DNA of 64,000 nucleotides from Chitinophaga varians (GTDB lineage: Bacteria > Bacteroidota > Bacteroidia > Chitinophagales > Chitinophagaceae), in the NCBI RefSeq assembly GCF_014529945.1, contig NZ_JACVFB010000004.1:620001-684000 (forward strand), given 5' to 3'. Under the pieces are notes generated by a model that did no database searches, was not told the origin of the DNA, and saw nothing but the letters and a program-made list of their open reading frames with translations. The stretch's first letter is position 1, and each line of letters begins with the position of its first letter. This document shows positions 17,308 through 26,108 of this stretch, one piece after another. The position numbers were made by a program, and so were the translations under genes.

Positions 17308-18303
17308 TTACACTCTTTGCCAGAGGGCGTCCACAAACCATTTTTTATTGTCGAAGAAGCGGGCAACCGGCTGAAACCCTGTTTCGATGGCCAGTTGCTC
17401 TGTTTCTGCAAGTGAGTATTTCTGTGATATTTCCATATACAGTGGTTCATCGGCTTCAAAGTCGATATGGACATCCTGACCGATGTGTACCTGCTGTTTT
17501 TCCAGACTGATCAGATAACTTTTACAGGCGCCGGTACCTGGATCGTACGTGGGATAGTGTTCAAATTTTCTGATGTCGAAATCAGCGTCCAGCTCCCGGT
17601 TGATACGGGTCAGCAGGTTGAAGTTAAACGCACGGGTAATGCCTGCTTCATCATTATAGGCACGCAGGATCACCTGTGGATTTTTTTTGAGGTCGAAGCC
17701 TGTCAGCAGCAGGTCGCCAGGCAGCAGATAATCCCTTAGCTCCATACAGAAATCATGGGCCGCAGCGCTGTTGAAATTGCCGATGTTGGCGCCCATAAAC
17801 AATACCACCTTCTTTTTATGGCTGTAGGTGTTTGCCTGTTGCAGCATGTCGAAGTATTCCCCGTTCAGGCCTTTCATCCGCAGGTCGGGGAGGACGGCCG
17901 GTAATTGTTGTTCCAGCTGCGCGATCACGTTAGCAGAAATGTCGATGGGAAAGTAGGTGAAGTCTGTTCCGTTAGCAAGCAGTTGCCGCAGCAGATGGAT
18001 GGACTTGGTAGCGTCGCCGGCGCCCAGTTCCACTACATCGAAGGTATGGGCCTGTTGCACGAGGGTGGCCGCTATTTCGGCGGAACGGGCCGTAAGGATT
18101 TCCATTTCACAGCCGGTCAGGTAGTACTCCTGGCATTGCATGATTTGTTGAAACAGCCGGTCACCTTCTGCATCATAAAAATATTTGGAGTCCAGATATT
18201 TCTGCGGTGCGCTGAGTCCTTTAACTACTTCCTGATAAAAAGTGCCGGTCACCGGTTTTCTTTTACATAGGACCGTACGGCCTGGAATTACAGTGGTTTG
18301 CAT
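17308..18303 (-). CDS. egtD: L-histidine N-alpha-methyltransferase EgtD
   Basis: The 331-residue protein matches the Methyltransf_33/EgtD family: EGDRLFQQIMQCQEYYLTGCE near the N-terminus, SAM-binding VVELGAGDATKS, LFMGANIGNF, and the C-terminal QKYSLAETEQLAIETGF. EgtD trimethylates histidine to hercynine using three SAM. I choose the ATG at 18303 because it gives the family's usual length and starts 23 bases after the EgtB stop; another ATG at 18360 would overlap EgtB by 34 bp. It is the last gene of the five-gene operon. Cytoplasmic and intact. Confidence 0.9.
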   Translation of the reverse strand: MQTTVIPGRTVLCKRKPVTGTFYQEVVKGLSAPQKYLDSKYFYDAEGDRLFQQIMQCQEYYLTGCEMEILTARSAEIAATLVQQAHTFDVVELGAGDATKSIHLLRQLLANGTDFTYFPIDISANVIAQLEQQLPAVLPDLRMKGLNGEYFDMLQQANTYSHKKKVVLFMGANIGNFNSAAAHDFCMELRDYLLPGDLLLTGFDLKKNPQVILRAYNDEAGITRAFNFNLLTRINRELDADFDIRKFEHYPTYDPGTGACKSYLISLEKQQVHIGQDVHIDFEADEPLYMEISQKYSLAETEQLAIETGFQPVARFFDNKKWFVDALWQRV

Positions 18304-18326
18304 ACGCAGTCTTTTTAGATGAAAGC

Positions 18327-19475
18327 CTATTTTGCCAGCCTGATACCGGTAAACTGCCATCGCAGGGAAGGATGGAAGAAGTTGCGGTAAGTGATGCGGC
18401 TATGATGTGGGGGCGTTACTTCTGAGGCGCCCCTGAGTACCATCTGATTGATCATGAATTTACCGTTGTATTCGCCGATGGCGCCGGGGGCTTTGGTGAA
18501 GCCCGGATAGGGGAGATAGGCGCTTTCCGTCCATTCCCAGCGTGTTCCCCATGCCAATTGAGGGGCAGCTGCTTCCCATTCGAATTCCGTCGGCAGGCGC
18601 ATGCCTTTCCAGGCTGCAAAGGCGGCGGCCTCATAGTAGCTGATATGGCACAGGGAGGCATCCGGAAGCAGGGGTTGCAGGCCCTGCCAGTTGTAATGCA
18701 TCCATTGGCCGTTGATATTGTACCAGTACATCGGCATTTCCACCTGGTTTTTCTTTACCCAGTCCCATCCTTCCGCGTGCCAGTAGCGGAAGTCGCGGTA
18801 GCCACCCGCCTGTATAAAGTCGAGGTATTCCGCATTGGTGACCAGCGTTTCACTAAGACGATAGTCTCCCAGGTATACTTTATGCCGGCCCAACTCATTA
18901 TCAAAGCAGAAACCGTTACCGGAGAATCCGATGTCATATACCCCTGCCTTCATCTCTAACCAAGAACCGGCCGCTTTTGTTGCGGCAGGAGATGTTTTAG
19001 CCGGGTTGTAGGCCGGAAAGAGCGGGTTATGTCCGAGTATGTATTTGATGTCGGTATACAACAGCTCCTGGTGTTGCTCTTCATGGTTGAGCCCAAGGGT
19101 GATGAGCGCTTGTAGCTCCGGCGGGTGCGCGGTATCCAGGAATACTGCCATGGCGTCGTCCACATGACGGCGGTACCGCATGATGTCTTCCACGGCAGGC
19201 CGGCTCAGATTGCCGCGGTCCGTGCGGATTACGCGGGCGCCTACCGATTCGTAATAACTGTTAAAGACAAAATTATATTGCGGATCAAATTCCGTATATC
19301 CTTTCGCGTTAGGTATCAGTATAAATGTTTCGAAAAACCAGGTGGTATGCCCGAGATGCCATTTGGGGGGACTTACATCCACTACCGGCTGTACTACATA
19401 ATCCTCCGTTTTGAGCGGCGCACAGATATCTTCCGTTCGGTTGCGTACTGTGAAATAATCTTTTTTCAATTGCAT
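18327..19475 (-). CDS. egtB: Ergothioneine sulfoxide synthase EgtB
   Basis: The 382-residue protein has an N-terminal DinB-like domain with the three iron ligands in the expected motifs: His43 in KWHLGHTTWF and His131/His135 in NHEEQHQEL. The C-terminal FGE-sulfatase-like domain contains RLPTEFEWEAA and ends RWQFTGIRLAK. EgtB uses iron and O2 to join hercynine with gamma-glutamylcysteine or cysteine, giving the sulfoxide precursor of ergothioneine. It follows the fused permease by 12 bp and precedes egtD, which fixes the pathway. An ovothiol synthase (OvoA) is less likely because there is no fused methyltransferase domain. No egtA, egtC or egtE lies in the window. Confidence 0.9.
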   Translation of the reverse strand: MQLKKDYFTVRNRTEDICAPLKTEDYVVQPVVDVSPPKWHLGHTTWFFETFILIPNAKGYTEFDPQYNFVFNSYYESVGARVIRTDRGNLSRPAVEDIMRYRRHVDDAMAVFLDTAHPPELQALITLGLNHEEQHQELLYTDIKYILGHNPLFPAYNPAKTSPAATKAAGSWLEMKAGVYDIGFSGNGFCFDNELGRHKVYLGDYRLSETLVTNAEYLDFIQAGGYRDFRYWHAEGWDWVKKNQVEMPMYWYNINGQWMHYNWQGLQPLLPDASLCHISYYEAAAFAAWKGMRLPTEFEWEAAAPQLAWGTRWEWTESAYLPYPGFTKAPGAIGEYNGKFMINQMVLRGASEVTPPHHSRITYRNFFHPSLRWQFTGIRLAK

Positions 19476-19487
19476 GACTACTGGTGG

Positions 19488-21056
19488 TTAGTGATGATGC
19501 ACATATTTTGCTAAATCGGAAATGCTGTTGATATGTAGCCTGGAAGCCTGTTCCCGGCGCATCATCAGCGCGTAGGTATTGTTGAAGCCGATGGGTTGCA
19601 GCCACCGGACCTGATATTGTTCTGCAAAACCTTTCTTTACATAATCGTATACTTTTTTACTGTCTCCGATAATGCTGTCTATTGTTTGCTGTGGCGCCTG
19701 CAGGATCACCAGCAGGCCGGTGCCGGTATATTCCGGGTACATGTCTATCTGGTCGTTGACCAGCGCGTCGAAGACGATTTTAGTGCCGCCGAGCCCTGTT
19801 TTAGTGGTGGCGTTCAGATCGGTATAGCCTTCGATCAGCATTTTGTACATGTTAGCCAGAATGTAGCCATCACCGAATATTTTGGCGCCAATGCGGATGG
19901 TGCCTTTGGTGCCGTTCCTGGCTGGTTTCCAGAGCCGGGCCGACACAAGGAAGTCTTTGGCTACCTGCTGCGGATTTTGTTTGAGATAATCCACCCGATA
20001 GTTGAGCTCTGTCATGATGCTATCATTAATTGTACCAGAGAGCTGATCAAGGGCAGGGGCGAGCTCAGGATATTTTTCCAGCACAGCCTGCCGGACAACC
20101 GGCGCGGCATAATAAGGTGGAAAAATATGTTTATCATCTTTCAATACCATCAGGTCAAATGCTTTCACGCGGCCATCAGTGCTGCTGCCGCTGATGACGT
20201 CCAGTTTTTTCCCGTAGGCGGCTTTATACATGATCATGTCACTGATCACCAGCGTGCGCAGATGAAGGCCATACACGTTACGCAGCCCTATGGCGCCGTC
20301 TTTCCGGCCCATGAACTCAGGTGTGAAGCCTGCTTTGATGCGGGTACTATAGGTATCTGGCAGCAGGTAGAAAGAAGACAGCAGCAGCAGTACTGCCGGC
20401 AGTACCAGTACTGTTTTTCGGGCTTTGCGCATATTGAGGCGTTGCAGGCGCGACAGTCCCCAGTCGAACAGGATCGCCAGCAAGGCCGCCGGAATGGCGC
20501 CGGCAAGCATCATATGGGTATTGTTGAGCGCGATGCCACCGAAAATAAACTCACCCAGGCCGCCGGCAGCAATATACGCCGCCAGCGTGGCCACCCCTAC
20601 ATTGATGACGGTGGCGGTACGGATACCGGCAAGTATGACGGGCATAGCCAGTGGCAACTGTACTTTCAGCAGCAGCTGCCGCGGGCTCATCCCCATGCCG
20701 GTGGCGGCTTCGGTAATGTTGGGGTCTACACCCAGAATACCGGTGTAGGTGTTACGCACCACTGGTAGCAAGGCATAAAGAAACAACGCTACGATCGCCG
20801 GTTTGGGACCGATGCCCAGCAAGGGTATCATAAATCCCAGCAATGCGATACTGGGAATGGTTTGCAGAATGCCGGTGATGCCCAGCACAGGCCCGGCCAG
20901 TTTTTTACGACGGGAGATCAGGATGCCGGCGGGCACGCCAATGCATACGGCTATCAATACAGAGATGAACGTAAGCCCGGTATGGGTAAGGGTTTGCTCC
21001 AGCAGCTTACCGGACTGCTGCCGGATAAAATCAAGAAACGTTTCAGGCGTGTCCAT
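19488..21056 (-). CDS. ABC permease fused to circularly permuted OpuC/EgtU-type binding domain
   Basis: The 522-residue protein has an OpuCB-like permease (about residues 1-210; six or so spans and the EAA-like loop PNITEAATGMGMSPRQLLLK), an extra span at 213-233, then a substrate-binding domain whose two lobes are in swapped order. Residues 238-373 equal the C-terminal half of OpuCC-type proteins (STDGRVKAF, LKDDKHIFPPY, ELNYRVD). After a linker, 386-522 equal the N-terminal half (IRIGAKIFGDGYILANM, YPEYTGTG, GFNNTYALM, ISDLAKY), where the protein ends. The permease-binding-domain fusion is the layout of the EgtU ergothioneine importers; position next to egtB/egtD supports that substrate over betaine. 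It overlaps the ATPase gene by 14 bp. Confidence 0.85.
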   Translation of the reverse strand: MDTPETFLDFIRQQSGKLLEQTLTHTGLTFISVLIAVCIGVPAGILISRRKKLAGPVLGITGILQTIPSIALLGFMIPLLGIGPKPAIVALFLYALLPVVRNTYTGILGVDPNITEAATGMGMSPRQLLLKVQLPLAMPVILAGIRTATVINVGVATLAAYIAAGGLGEFIFGGIALNNTHMMLAGAIPAALLAILFDWGLSRLQRLNMRKARKTVLVLPAVLLLLSSFYLLPDTYSTRIKAGFTPEFMGRKDGAIGLRNVYGLHLRTLVISDMIMYKAAYGKKLDVISGSSTDGRVKAFDLMVLKDDKHIFPPYYAAPVVRQAVLEKYPELAPALDQLSGTINDSIMTELNYRVDYLKQNPQQVAKDFLVSARLWKPARNGTKGTIRIGAKIFGDGYILANMYKMLIEGYTDLNATTKTGLGGTKIVFDALVNDQIDMYPEYTGTGLLVILQAPQQTIDSIIGDSKKVYDYVKKGFAEQYQVRWLQPIGFNNTYALMMRREQASRLHINSISDLAKYVHHH

Positions 21057-22005
21057 GCTGACCGATAGTTTTTTTATAAGCGGTAATAGCGTTCATCAGG
21101 ATGTTTCCGTCCAGATGTTTGTTTTCCCCCCGGAAAGTACTGCCGACTTTGCCGTGGGTAAGACTTTCCAGTGTGTCCCAGCAGTTGGTATCGGCAGACA
21201 GAGTGATGTCTGCCACGTTGCCGGTTTCATCCAGATAAGGCCATATATCGCGCAGCCGGAGCGATTTTAATTCCAGCTCCAGCCGTTGTTTGTCCAGAAA
21301 ATGCCGCACAAAATCATTAGCGGGATTAAACAGCAGTTCGGTAGCGGTGCCCATTTGCTGGATACGTCCTTCGTTCATGATACAGATACGGCTGCCGAGT
21401 TCAAATGCTTCTTCCACATCATGCGTAACAAGAATGATGGTCTTGCTGTTCAGTTCATCGAGCAATTTAAATTCTTTTCGTACGCTGATGCGGGTGAGGG
21501 GATCGAGTGCGCCGAAAGGCTCGTCCATCAGCAGGATGGGAGGGTCGGCGGCGAGCGCGCGTGCGAGTCCTACCCGTTGCTGTTGCCCGCCACTGAGCTG
21601 TTGCGGATATACGTCAGCGTAGGAGGCGGCCGGCAACCGCAGTTTTTCCATCAGCGCCAGCGCCCTCGAACGGATGCGTGCTTTGTCCCATTGCAGCAGT
21701 TGTGGTACCACGCTGATATTTTCGAGCACAGTATAATGCGGAAACAGCCCGGTGTTCTGCAACACATAGCCAATATTGCGGCGCAGTGTTTCCGGTGTTT
21801 CGGAACTGATGGCTTTTCCCTGAATAAAGATTTCCCCCTGGTCGGGTATCAGCAGCCGGTTGATCATGCGAAGGGTCGTGGTTTTGCCGCAGCCGCTGGT
21901 GCCCAGCAATACGAGTGTCTCCCCGGGCTGTACTTCAAAAGACAGGTCGTTTACTGCATTTTTACCGTGACTGAAACTCTTTGAGACATGCGATACTTTG
22001 ATCAT
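21043..22005 (-). CDS. ABC transporter ATPase, OpuCA/EgtV-like
   Basis: The 320-residue ATPase has Walker A LLGTSGCGKTT, the Q-loop, the signature LSGGQQQRVGLARAL, Walker B ILLMDEPFGALDP and the switch His in LVTHDVEEAFEL. The C-terminal part after about residue 240 is short and lacks an obvious CBS pair. This is the quaternary-amine importer subgroup, as in OpuCA and in EgtV of ergothioneine uptake. It energises the fused permease, whose gene it overlaps by 14 bp, and follows the flavoprotein gene by 43 bp. Confidence 0.9.
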   Translation of the reverse strand: MIKVSHVSKSFSHGKNAVNDLSFEVQPGETLVLLGTSGCGKTTTLRMINRLLIPDQGEIFIQGKAISSETPETLRRNIGYVLQNTGLFPHYTVLENISVVPQLLQWDKARIRSRALALMEKLRLPAASYADVYPQQLSGGQQQRVGLARALAADPPILLMDEPFGALDPLTRISVRKEFKLLDELNSKTIILVTHDVEEAFELGSRICIMNEGRIQQMGTATELLFNPANDFVRHFLDKQRLELELKSLRLRDIWPYLDETGNVADITLSADTNCWDTLESLTHGKVGSTFRGENKHLDGNILMNAITAYKKTIGQHGHA

Positions 22006-22048
22006 AATATATAGACGGTGTTGGGGAAAATAATACTCAGATTGACCT

Positions 22049-23428
22049 TTATTTTTCCAATGTCATAAACAGGTTATTGATAGACTCCGCATACAGGGGA
22101 TGAGCGAAGATCATATCCCGTAGCTGCGTTGCCGTTATACCGCCGAGCATGGCCATTTGTAAAACAGACATCACTTCGCCGCCTTCCGTACCAATGACAG
22201 CAGCACCGAGTAGCTGTCCGGTGTGTTCGTGCACGATCGCTTTCATAAAGCCTGCCGTTTCGCCGGTTTCGATGGCCCGTGCTACTTTGTCCATGCCCAG
22301 GTGCGCCACTTTCACGGGATATCCTTCCTGGCGGGCGCGTGTTTCAGACAGGCCAATACGTCCGAGTTGCGGATCGGTGAACATGCAGTAAGGCAGCTGT
22401 CGCGTTTTGATGCTGAGTTCTGCTTCTTCGAACAGGTTTTTGTAGAGTATGAGGTGGTCGTTATAAGAGACATGGGTGAAGGCGGGCCCGGGTTTTACGT
22501 CTCCTATGGCGTAGATGCCCGGGCAGCTGGTTTCCAGCTGGTCATTGATCTGAACATATCCTTTTTCATCGAGGGTGACGTTGGTTTTGTCCAGTTGCAG
22601 CGTAGCAGTTTGAGGCAGGCGCCCGGTAGCCACCAGCAGGTGTGTACCGGTGATGGTATTGGATTTACCACCTGTCTGCAGTTGTACTTGTAGGTTACCC
22701 TGGCTGCCGCTTATTTTTTCTGTGGTGGTGGAGGTGAATACCTGTATATCTTCTGCTTCGAGGATTTTTTTCATGACTGCCGCCACATCCGGATCTTCTT
22801 TGGACATCAGCTGAGGGCTCTTCTCCACTATGGTAACGGTACTGCCTAAACGGCGATAGAGCTGCCCCATTTCCAAAGCGATGTAGCTGCCGCCGAGGAT
22901 GATCAGTTCCGGTGGCACCTTCACCTCGTCCTGCAAGGTAGTGGAAGTAAAGTACGGCACATCGCGGAGACCGGGAATGTCCGGAATATAAGGGGCTGCG
23001 CCGGTATTGAGGAAGATATGATCCGCCGTGAGCTCCTGGTTGCCGCCATCATTCATGGCCACCGAGAGCGTTTTTACACCAGAGAATGCCGCCGTGCCAT
23101 ACAATACGGTGACACCCGCTTTTTCGAGGCTATGGGCGATACCGTTCCGGAATTGCTCCACGACTTTGTTTTTTCTGGCTACAATGGCCGGCAGATCGAT
23201 CGTGTAACCCATGTTGTCGATACCCCAGGATTCGCTGTGAGACAACAGATGGGCTATCCGTGCGCTGGCGATCATCGTTTTGGTGGGCGTACACCCGTCA
23301 TTGATACAGGTGCCGCCGAGCTGCCGTTGTTCTATCAGGGCGGTTTTCCAGCCTTTCTCCGCCATTTTCTTCGCCAGGGGATTGCCGCCCTGTCCTGAAC
23401 CGATTACAATTGCGTCGAATTTTTGCAT
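22049..23428 (-). CDS. Mercuric-reductase-like pyridine nucleotide-disulfide oxidoreductase
   Basis: The 459-residue flavoprotein has the FAD site IVIGSGQGGNPLA, the redox-active disulfide GGTCINDGCTPTK (Cys43 and Cys48), the NAD(P) site LGGSYIALEMGQLYRR, the second FAD site YAIGDV, and the C-terminal dimer-domain motif AHPLYAESI with the conserved His and Glu. It lacks the N-terminal HMA domain and the C-terminal Cys pair of true MerA, so it is not a mercury reductase. It heads the operon of transporter, egtB and egtD, which suggests reduction of a low-molecular-weight disulfide such as oxidised ergothioneine. That substrate is an inference; the enzyme class is clear. Confidence 0.88.
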   Translation of the reverse strand: MQKFDAIVIGSGQGGNPLAKKMAEKGWKTALIEQRQLGGTCINDGCTPTKTMIASARIAHLLSHSESWGIDNMGYTIDLPAIVARKNKVVEQFRNGIAHSLEKAGVTVLYGTAAFSGVKTLSVAMNDGGNQELTADHIFLNTGAAPYIPDIPGLRDVPYFTSTTLQDEVKVPPELIILGGSYIALEMGQLYRRLGSTVTIVEKSPQLMSKEDPDVAAVMKKILEAEDIQVFTSTTTEKISGSQGNLQVQLQTGGKSNTITGTHLLVATGRLPQTATLQLDKTNVTLDEKGYVQINDQLETSCPGIYAIGDVKPGPAFTHVSYNDHLILYKNLFEEAELSIKTRQLPYCMFTDPQLGRIGLSETRARQEGYPVKVAHLGMDKVARAIETGETAGFMKAIVHEHTGQLLGAAVIGTEGGEVMSVLQMAMLGGITATQLRDMIFAHPLYAESINNLFMTLEK

Positions 23429-23464
23429 GATATTATTTTTTCGCGTTTTGTTTCGTCCCCGTTT

Positions 23465-23724
23465 CGTTCCCAGGGCTCACGCCCCGGGCTACGATGTTGT
23501 TCAGGTTATTTAATGGAAAGATGTGATATGTATGGTTTATCTGTTTTCATGAATAATGCGGTAGAGATGACAGTAAATGGTTAATTCTATTTTGTTTCTG
23601 ACTCTCGATTCTTTTGACGATGTTGTAGCTACCATGGCTTTAGTGAAGTATAATAAACGATTTTCATTCACAGGACCTGAACAACATCGTAGCCCGGGGC
23701 ATGAGCCCCGGGGACCTGGGAACG
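23465..23724. repeat. Pair of inverted GC-rich REP-like elements
   Basis: A roughly 41-bp element (23465-23505) carrying CCCCGGGCTACGATGTTG reappears inverted at 23676-23724, where it has a longer CCCCGGGG-centred hairpin. Outside a length difference at the GGG tract and one C/T change, the two arms match from CGTTCCCA to TTCAGG. They flank 170 bp of plain sequence between the divergent reductase operon and dusB (gap 23429-23849). The form resembles a BIME-type pair of palindromic units. No gene lies in the gap. Confidence 0.8.
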
Positions 23725-23797
23725 CGAAATCCGGATCAATATTCGTTCCCAAATGGGGTGACAAGACGTGTTTTTGACAAACATTTGAATCCGCAGC

Positions 23798-23829
23798 TTT
23801 CTGTGCCAGCGGCAAATGCCGTATCTTTG
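23798..23829 (+). promoter_or_regulatory. Promoter of dusB
   Basis: -7 element TATCTTTG (23822-23829) matches TAnnTTTG; TTTC at 23798-23801 stands at -33 with a 20-bp spacer. The start codon lies 21 bases downstream. Confidence 0.6.
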
Positions 23830-23849
23830 CGCTCCTGAAAATACAGATT

Positions 23850-24887
23850 TTGGTTAAGATTGACAACATAACACTGCCCGATTTCCCCTTGTTGCTCGCT
23901 CCCATGGAGGATGTAAGCGACCCGCCTTTCCGTGCTGTCTGTAAAGATACCGGGGCCGACCTGATGTATACAGAATTTATATCAAGTGAAGGCCTGATCC
24001 GCGATGCGATCCAGTGCCGCCGTAAACTGGATATTTTCGAGTACGAGAGGCCGGTGGGTATCCAGATTTTCGGGGGTGACGAGGATAGTCTGGCTTTGGC
24101 CGCTAAAATTGTGGATGTGACCAATCCGGACCTGCTGGACATCAATTTCGGTTGTCCGGTGAAAAAAGTGGCCGGCCGTGGCGCCGGCGCCGGGGTATTG
24201 AAAGACCTCGATCTGATGGTGCGTCTTACCGATGCGGTGGTAAAGGCCACCAAGCTGCCAGTAACGGTCAAAACACGCCTCGGCTGGGACGATGATACCA
24301 AGAATATCGAAGAAGTGGCAGAAAGGCTGCAGGACGTAGGTATTAAAGCATTGGCCATCCATGGCCGTACCCGCTGTCAGATGTACAAAGGCGAAGCTGA
24401 CTGGACCCTTATCGGAAAAGTGAAGAACAATCCCCGCATACATATTCCCATTTTCGGCAATGGAGATATCAATTCACCGCAGAAAGCGGTTGAATATAAA
24501 AATCGCTATGGGGTAGACGGTATCATGATCGGAAGAGCTGTTATCGGTTATCCGTGGTTGTTCCGCGAAATCAAACATTACGTGAAAACCGGGGAATTGC
24601 TGGCCGGCCCTACGCTGGAAGAACGTATCGCTGTCAGCAAAAAACACCTGCGCCTGTCGGTGGAATGGAAAGGACCGGTGGTGGGTATCAACGAAATGCG
24701 TGGCTGTTATGCCAACTATCTCAAGGGACTGCCTAATATCAAAGAATTCCGCAGTCGCCTGGTGACGCAGAAAACAGTGGAAGAAGTGGAAGCCGTGCTG
24801 GATGAAGTAGAAGCGTATTACAAAGGCATTGAGATTGAAAAGGAACCCATAGAAATGATCGATTATCATCAGAAATGCCCGCTGTAG
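23850..24887 (+). CDS. dusB: tRNA-dihydrouridine synthase (DusB type)
   Basis: The 345-residue FMN enzyme has the TIM-barrel Dus motifs LLLAPMEDVSDPPFR, DINFGCPVKKVAGRGAGAG (catalytic Cys), TVKTRLGWD, AIHGRTRCQMYKG and PIFGNGDI, then the helical RNA-binding domain with the GWK-like EWKGP. It reduces uridines in the tRNA D-loop. No ATG fits, and a TTG at 23850 is the best start because the conserved N-terminus begins six residues later and the promoter -7 box is 21 bases upstream. It is monocistronic and ends at a strong terminator. Confidence 0.92.
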   Translation: MVKIDNITLPDFPLLLAPMEDVSDPPFRAVCKDTGADLMYTEFISSEGLIRDAIQCRRKLDIFEYERPVGIQIFGGDEDSLALAAKIVDVTNPDLLDINFGCPVKKVAGRGAGAGVLKDLDLMVRLTDAVVKATKLPVTVKTRLGWDDDTKNIEEVAERLQDVGIKALAIHGRTRCQMYKGEADWTLIGKVKNNPRIHIPIFGNGDINSPQKAVEYKNRYGVDGIMIGRAVIGYPWLFREIKHYVKTGELLAGPTLEERIAVSKKHLRLSVEWKGPVVGINEMRGCYANYLKGLPNIKEFRSRLVTQKTVEEVEAVLDEVEAYYKGIEIEKEPIEMIDYHQKCPL

Positions 24888-24904
24888 GTATTCAAACGAT
24901 ATAG

Positions 24905-24937
24905 AAAGCCCCGACGGACCATTACCGTCGGGGCTTT
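24905..24937. terminator. Bidirectional terminator between dusB and the frameshifted SDR gene
   Basis: AAAGCCCCGACGG (24905-24917) pairs with CCGTCGGGGCTTT across a 7-base loop, with T-runs on both strands. It serves both convergent genes. Confidence 0.9.
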
Positions 24938-24942
24938 TATTT

Positions 24943-25997
24943 TTAAGGGATGATACGCCTGTTTTTCAGTTGCCCGAAGGCGTCCAGCAGCACTTGTGTA
25001 CTGTTCCCGTTCATCTCCTGAAAGCCATATCTTCTGGCTTTATTCACATCAAAGAAAGCATCATCTTCCACATTGAATATGGCATCTCCAAATCCCCACT
25101 GTACCAGCTGCTCCAGCGTATAGGGGGAGAGGTTATACTTTTTCACGATCGCTGCCCAGAGATCTTTTTCCCTGGCATATATTCCCTTAATGAAAAGGTT
25201 TGTGGCTCGGCTACCGGTACGCCAAAGTATTCCCCGATCTGTGGCCATACCTGCGACCAGCGGAAGATGTCGCCGTTGGTGATATTGAAGACTTCATTTT
25301 CGGCATTGTCATTGAGTGCGGCCCATTCCAGTGATTTAGACAGGACACTGTCGCCGGTAATATTAACAAGGGCGTTGTACGCTTTGTATGAGCCGAGAAA
25401 GCGCATCGGAATACCTTCTTCTTTACAAAGCGTAGCGTATACCGCGATCAGATTAGCCAGGTTCATGGGCGTGCCAACTGTAAAGCCAATGACAATATCG
25501 GGGCGAATAGCCGTCCACGACCATGATTTGCCAACGGACTGTTTTCGCAGATAATCTTCCTGATCGTAGTAAAAATTTGGGGTGATGCTTCTTGGATCTG
25601 TCTCCAGCGCTGGTGTTTTGTATCTGCCCAGATGTGCGCCGTATGCTTTCCCTCCCTGTATGAACAGGACACGTTTGAGGGCGGGGGCTACCTTTTCGAG
25701 TACAGGTACCAGGTTGCTCAGTAGTTTGAGATTGGCTTCAGCCTGTTCATAAGGGGTGAGGCGCTCCGTATAGGCGTTGAAGAAAACATGGGTCACTGTT
25801 TTCAGTTGATCGCCTGCTGCTGCCACGGCCTGTGCATCGTTGAGATCGAGGGGCACGAAGGTGGCCGTTGTTTTATCATGCAGTGCTGTACGCGCGGAAG
25901 CCAGTACGTGCCATTTACCGGTGGCGATCAGGTGTTCTGTTAAATGCCTGCCTATGATTCCATTGGCGCCTGTGATTAACGCTGTATTGGTGTTCAT
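24943..25997 (-). pseudogene. SDR (PRISE-like) oxidoreductase split by a frameshift
   Basis: The first 270 or so residues (start 25997) show an NAD(P)-binding SDR: ALITGANGIIGRHLTEHL, the catalytic-type PNFYYDQEDYLRKQ, and a PRISE-like order as in progesterone 5-beta-reductase relatives. After REYMPGK the frame runs into a stop at 25143, while the expected C-terminus (DLWAAIVKKYNLSPYTLEQL to NRRIIP) continues in another frame to 24943. One extra A in the five-A run of the sense strand (plus-strand T-run 25165-25169) would restore a continuous protein of about 351 residues, the family's usual length. It may be a true mutation or a homopolymer sequencing error. Confidence 0.8.
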
Positions 25998-26108
25998 CTG
26001 ATTTGTCTTTTTTAAGGTGAAGAACCAAATTTCGGTGTTGGGCAGTGATGATCGTTATATCAATAGTTATTGATCGTTATCAGCATTCTGATAATGGTAC
26101 TCAACAGA

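Noticed and set aside
19596-20768. Long open frame of 390 codons on the plus strand opposite the fused permease gene
   Set aside because: Its translation has no recognisable motif, and the minus strand encodes a clear ABC permease and binding domain over the same bases.
19488-22005. Glycine betaine/choline osmoprotection transporter
   Set aside because: The family allows it, but the operon with egtB and egtD and the EgtU-like fusion favour ergothioneine; it is kept only as the alternative.
22049-23428. Mercuric reductase merA
   Set aside because: No HMA domain, no C-terminal Cys pair and no mer genes nearby; only the general flavoprotein disulfide reductase class is supported.
23537-24358. 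273-codon minus-strand frame opposite dusB
   Set aside because: Ser/Arg-rich shadow translation; the plus strand has all Dus motifs.
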